The notes beneath the pieces are model-generated. The model saw only the letters and a list, made by a program, of their open reading frames with translations. It was not told where the DNA came from and searched no databases. From the NCBI GenBank assembly GCA_024635885.1, contig JAGXIA010000005.1, positions 1 to 6,890 of the forward strand: DNA of 6,890 nucleotides, written 5' to 3'. Source of the stretch: Helicobacteraceae bacterium (GTDB taxonomy: Bacteria > Campylobacterota > Campylobacteria > Campylobacterales > Sulfurimonadaceae). The position numbers were made by a program, and so were the translations under genes. Below are positions 6,229 through 6,890 of the stretch, in pieces (the stretch's first letter is position 1; every line of letters starts with the position of its first letter).

Positions 6229-6890
6229 ATGAACAACTCATTAACACTCTCTTATACGAAAAATAAGCTCTCTTTGAATTTTTCAGGAGAGTTTACTATA
6301 TACACACTTCATACATATCAAAAAAAGATAGATACGATTAACTTTTCGGATGTGAAAAGTGTAGATTTATATTTGGATGATGTACTTGCTTTTGACACTG
6401 CTGCATCAATATTGATAAATAATTTACTTCTAAATCTTTCGAAAAAAAAAATACCCGTAAATGTAATATGTACGAATTCATCTATACTCGATACAATCGA
6501 GTTGGTGAAAAAACAAAAAATGAAATCAACTGCAATTGGACATCCCAAGAGAAGAACTCTTATAGAGATAATTGGAAAGTCTTCTTACTCTAATTACATA
6601 GGCTTCTTATCCTTTATGGAATTTTTAGGGAAACTTTTTTCTACTAAGATATTTCGTTTAAGAGCTATTAAAAATACGAGGTTCAAAGAAATAGCTTTTG
6701 AGATAAATGAGAGTGCTATAAAAGCTTTGGGTATTATTGCACTGACCAGTTTTTTAATAGGAGTTGTAGTTGCCTATCAGTCAGCATTTCAACTCAAAAT
6801 TTATGGTGCAAATATATTTATAGTCGATATGCTTGGAATATCGATTTTAAGAGAATTGGCACCGCTGATTACAGCTATAGTCATTGCCGG
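6229..6890 (+). CDS. mlaE: MlaE-type ABC transporter permease with N-terminal STAS-like domain (partial, runs off right edge)
   Basis: The frame from ATG 6229 stays open to the window edge, giving 220 residues. Residues 1 to about 100 resemble a STAS-like domain, with alternating strands and helices and a LAFDTAAS stretch (53-60) where STAS proteins have their D(T/S) loop. Residues from about 150 match the MlaE permease family: FEINESAIKALGIIALTSF, a membrane segment (about 167-184, LIGVVVAYQSAFQL) and MLGISILRELAPLITAIVIAG at the edge. MlaE permeases work with an ATPase and an MCE-domain protein in phospholipid traffic between inner and outer membranes. In Campylobacter the relative is known as IamB, and fusion of STAS to MlaE is common outside Enterobacteria. 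Only 12 nt separate it from cheW. It lies in the same reading frame after the cheW TAG, and it has no clear Shine-Dalgarno sequence. The ATPase gene would be expected just beyond the window. Confidence 0.9.
   Translation, partial: MNNSLTLSYTKNKLSLNFSGEFTIYTLHTYQKKIDTINFSDVKSVDLYLDDVLAFDTAASILINNLLLNLSKKKIPVNVICTNSSILDTIELVKKQKMKSTAIGHPKRRTLIEIIGKSSYSNYIGFLSFMEFLGKLFSTKIFRLRAIKNTRFKEIAFEINESAIKALGIIALTSFLIGVVVAYQSAFQLKIYGANIFIVDMLGISILRELAPLITAIVIA
6442..6451 (+). repeat. A10 homopolymer within the mlaE-like gene
   Basis: Ten consecutive A bases encode Lys72-Lys74 and the first base of the next codon, inside the STAS-like domain. It is the longest single-base run I see in a coding region here. 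Loss of one A would bring a TAA after five codons (AAA AAA AAA TAC CCG TAA), before the permease domain. It may simply reflect Lys codon choice in an AT-rich genome. Confidence 0.8.

Noticed and set aside
6318..6548. Minus-strand open frame over the start of the mlaE-like gene
   Set aside because: It is antisense to a frame with clear STAS-MlaE homology, and has no ribosome binding site or recognisable domain.

Overview
The window is AT-rich, and every gene in it lies on the + strand. The genes are packed end to end, with gaps of 12 nt or less or short overlaps downstream of greA. Protein similarity and gene order (greA, a metallophosphoesterase, cheV, a CheA-CheY fusion, cheW) point to a Campylobacterota (epsilonproteobacterial) chromosome, probably a free-living Sulfurimonas-like lineage rather than a host-associated Campylobacter or Helicobacter. 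The genus is an inference from memory of gene order and sequence flavour. No mobile element, CRISPR array, rRNA or tRNA is visible, and the region looks like ordinary core genome.

Layout: 1-114 is the 3' end of an unrecognised gene. A short spacer (115-155) carries a perfect TATAAT box upstream of greA. Then come greA (156-653, transcript cleavage factor), argC (640-1644, arginine biosynthesis, inferred TTG start inside greA), an LpxH-like metallophosphoesterase (1658-2386, probable GTG start), cheV (2389-3327), cheA with a fused receiver domain (3338-5722), cheW (5722-6216), and the 5' two thirds or so of an MlaE-type ABC permease with an N-terminal STAS-like domain (6229 to beyond the right edge). 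There is no gene-free stretch longer than about 40 bases.

The functional core is the cheV-cheA-cheW cluster. It encodes the kinase and both adaptors of a chemoreceptor array: three CheW-fold modules and two receiver domains in three consecutive genes. No receptor, CheR, CheB or stand-alone CheY is present in the window. The flanking genes concern transcription, amino-acid synthesis and the outer membrane (a lipid A step and phospholipid transport). They appear co-transcribed with the chemotaxis genes through compact packing, not through a shared pathway.

I found no evidence of a novel system. The points most worth checking are the conserved-looking charged helix in the CheA linker where a P2 domain would be expected, an A10 tract in the mlaE-like gene whose slippage would truncate the permease, and the non-ATG starts and overlaps of argC and the phosphoesterase gene.
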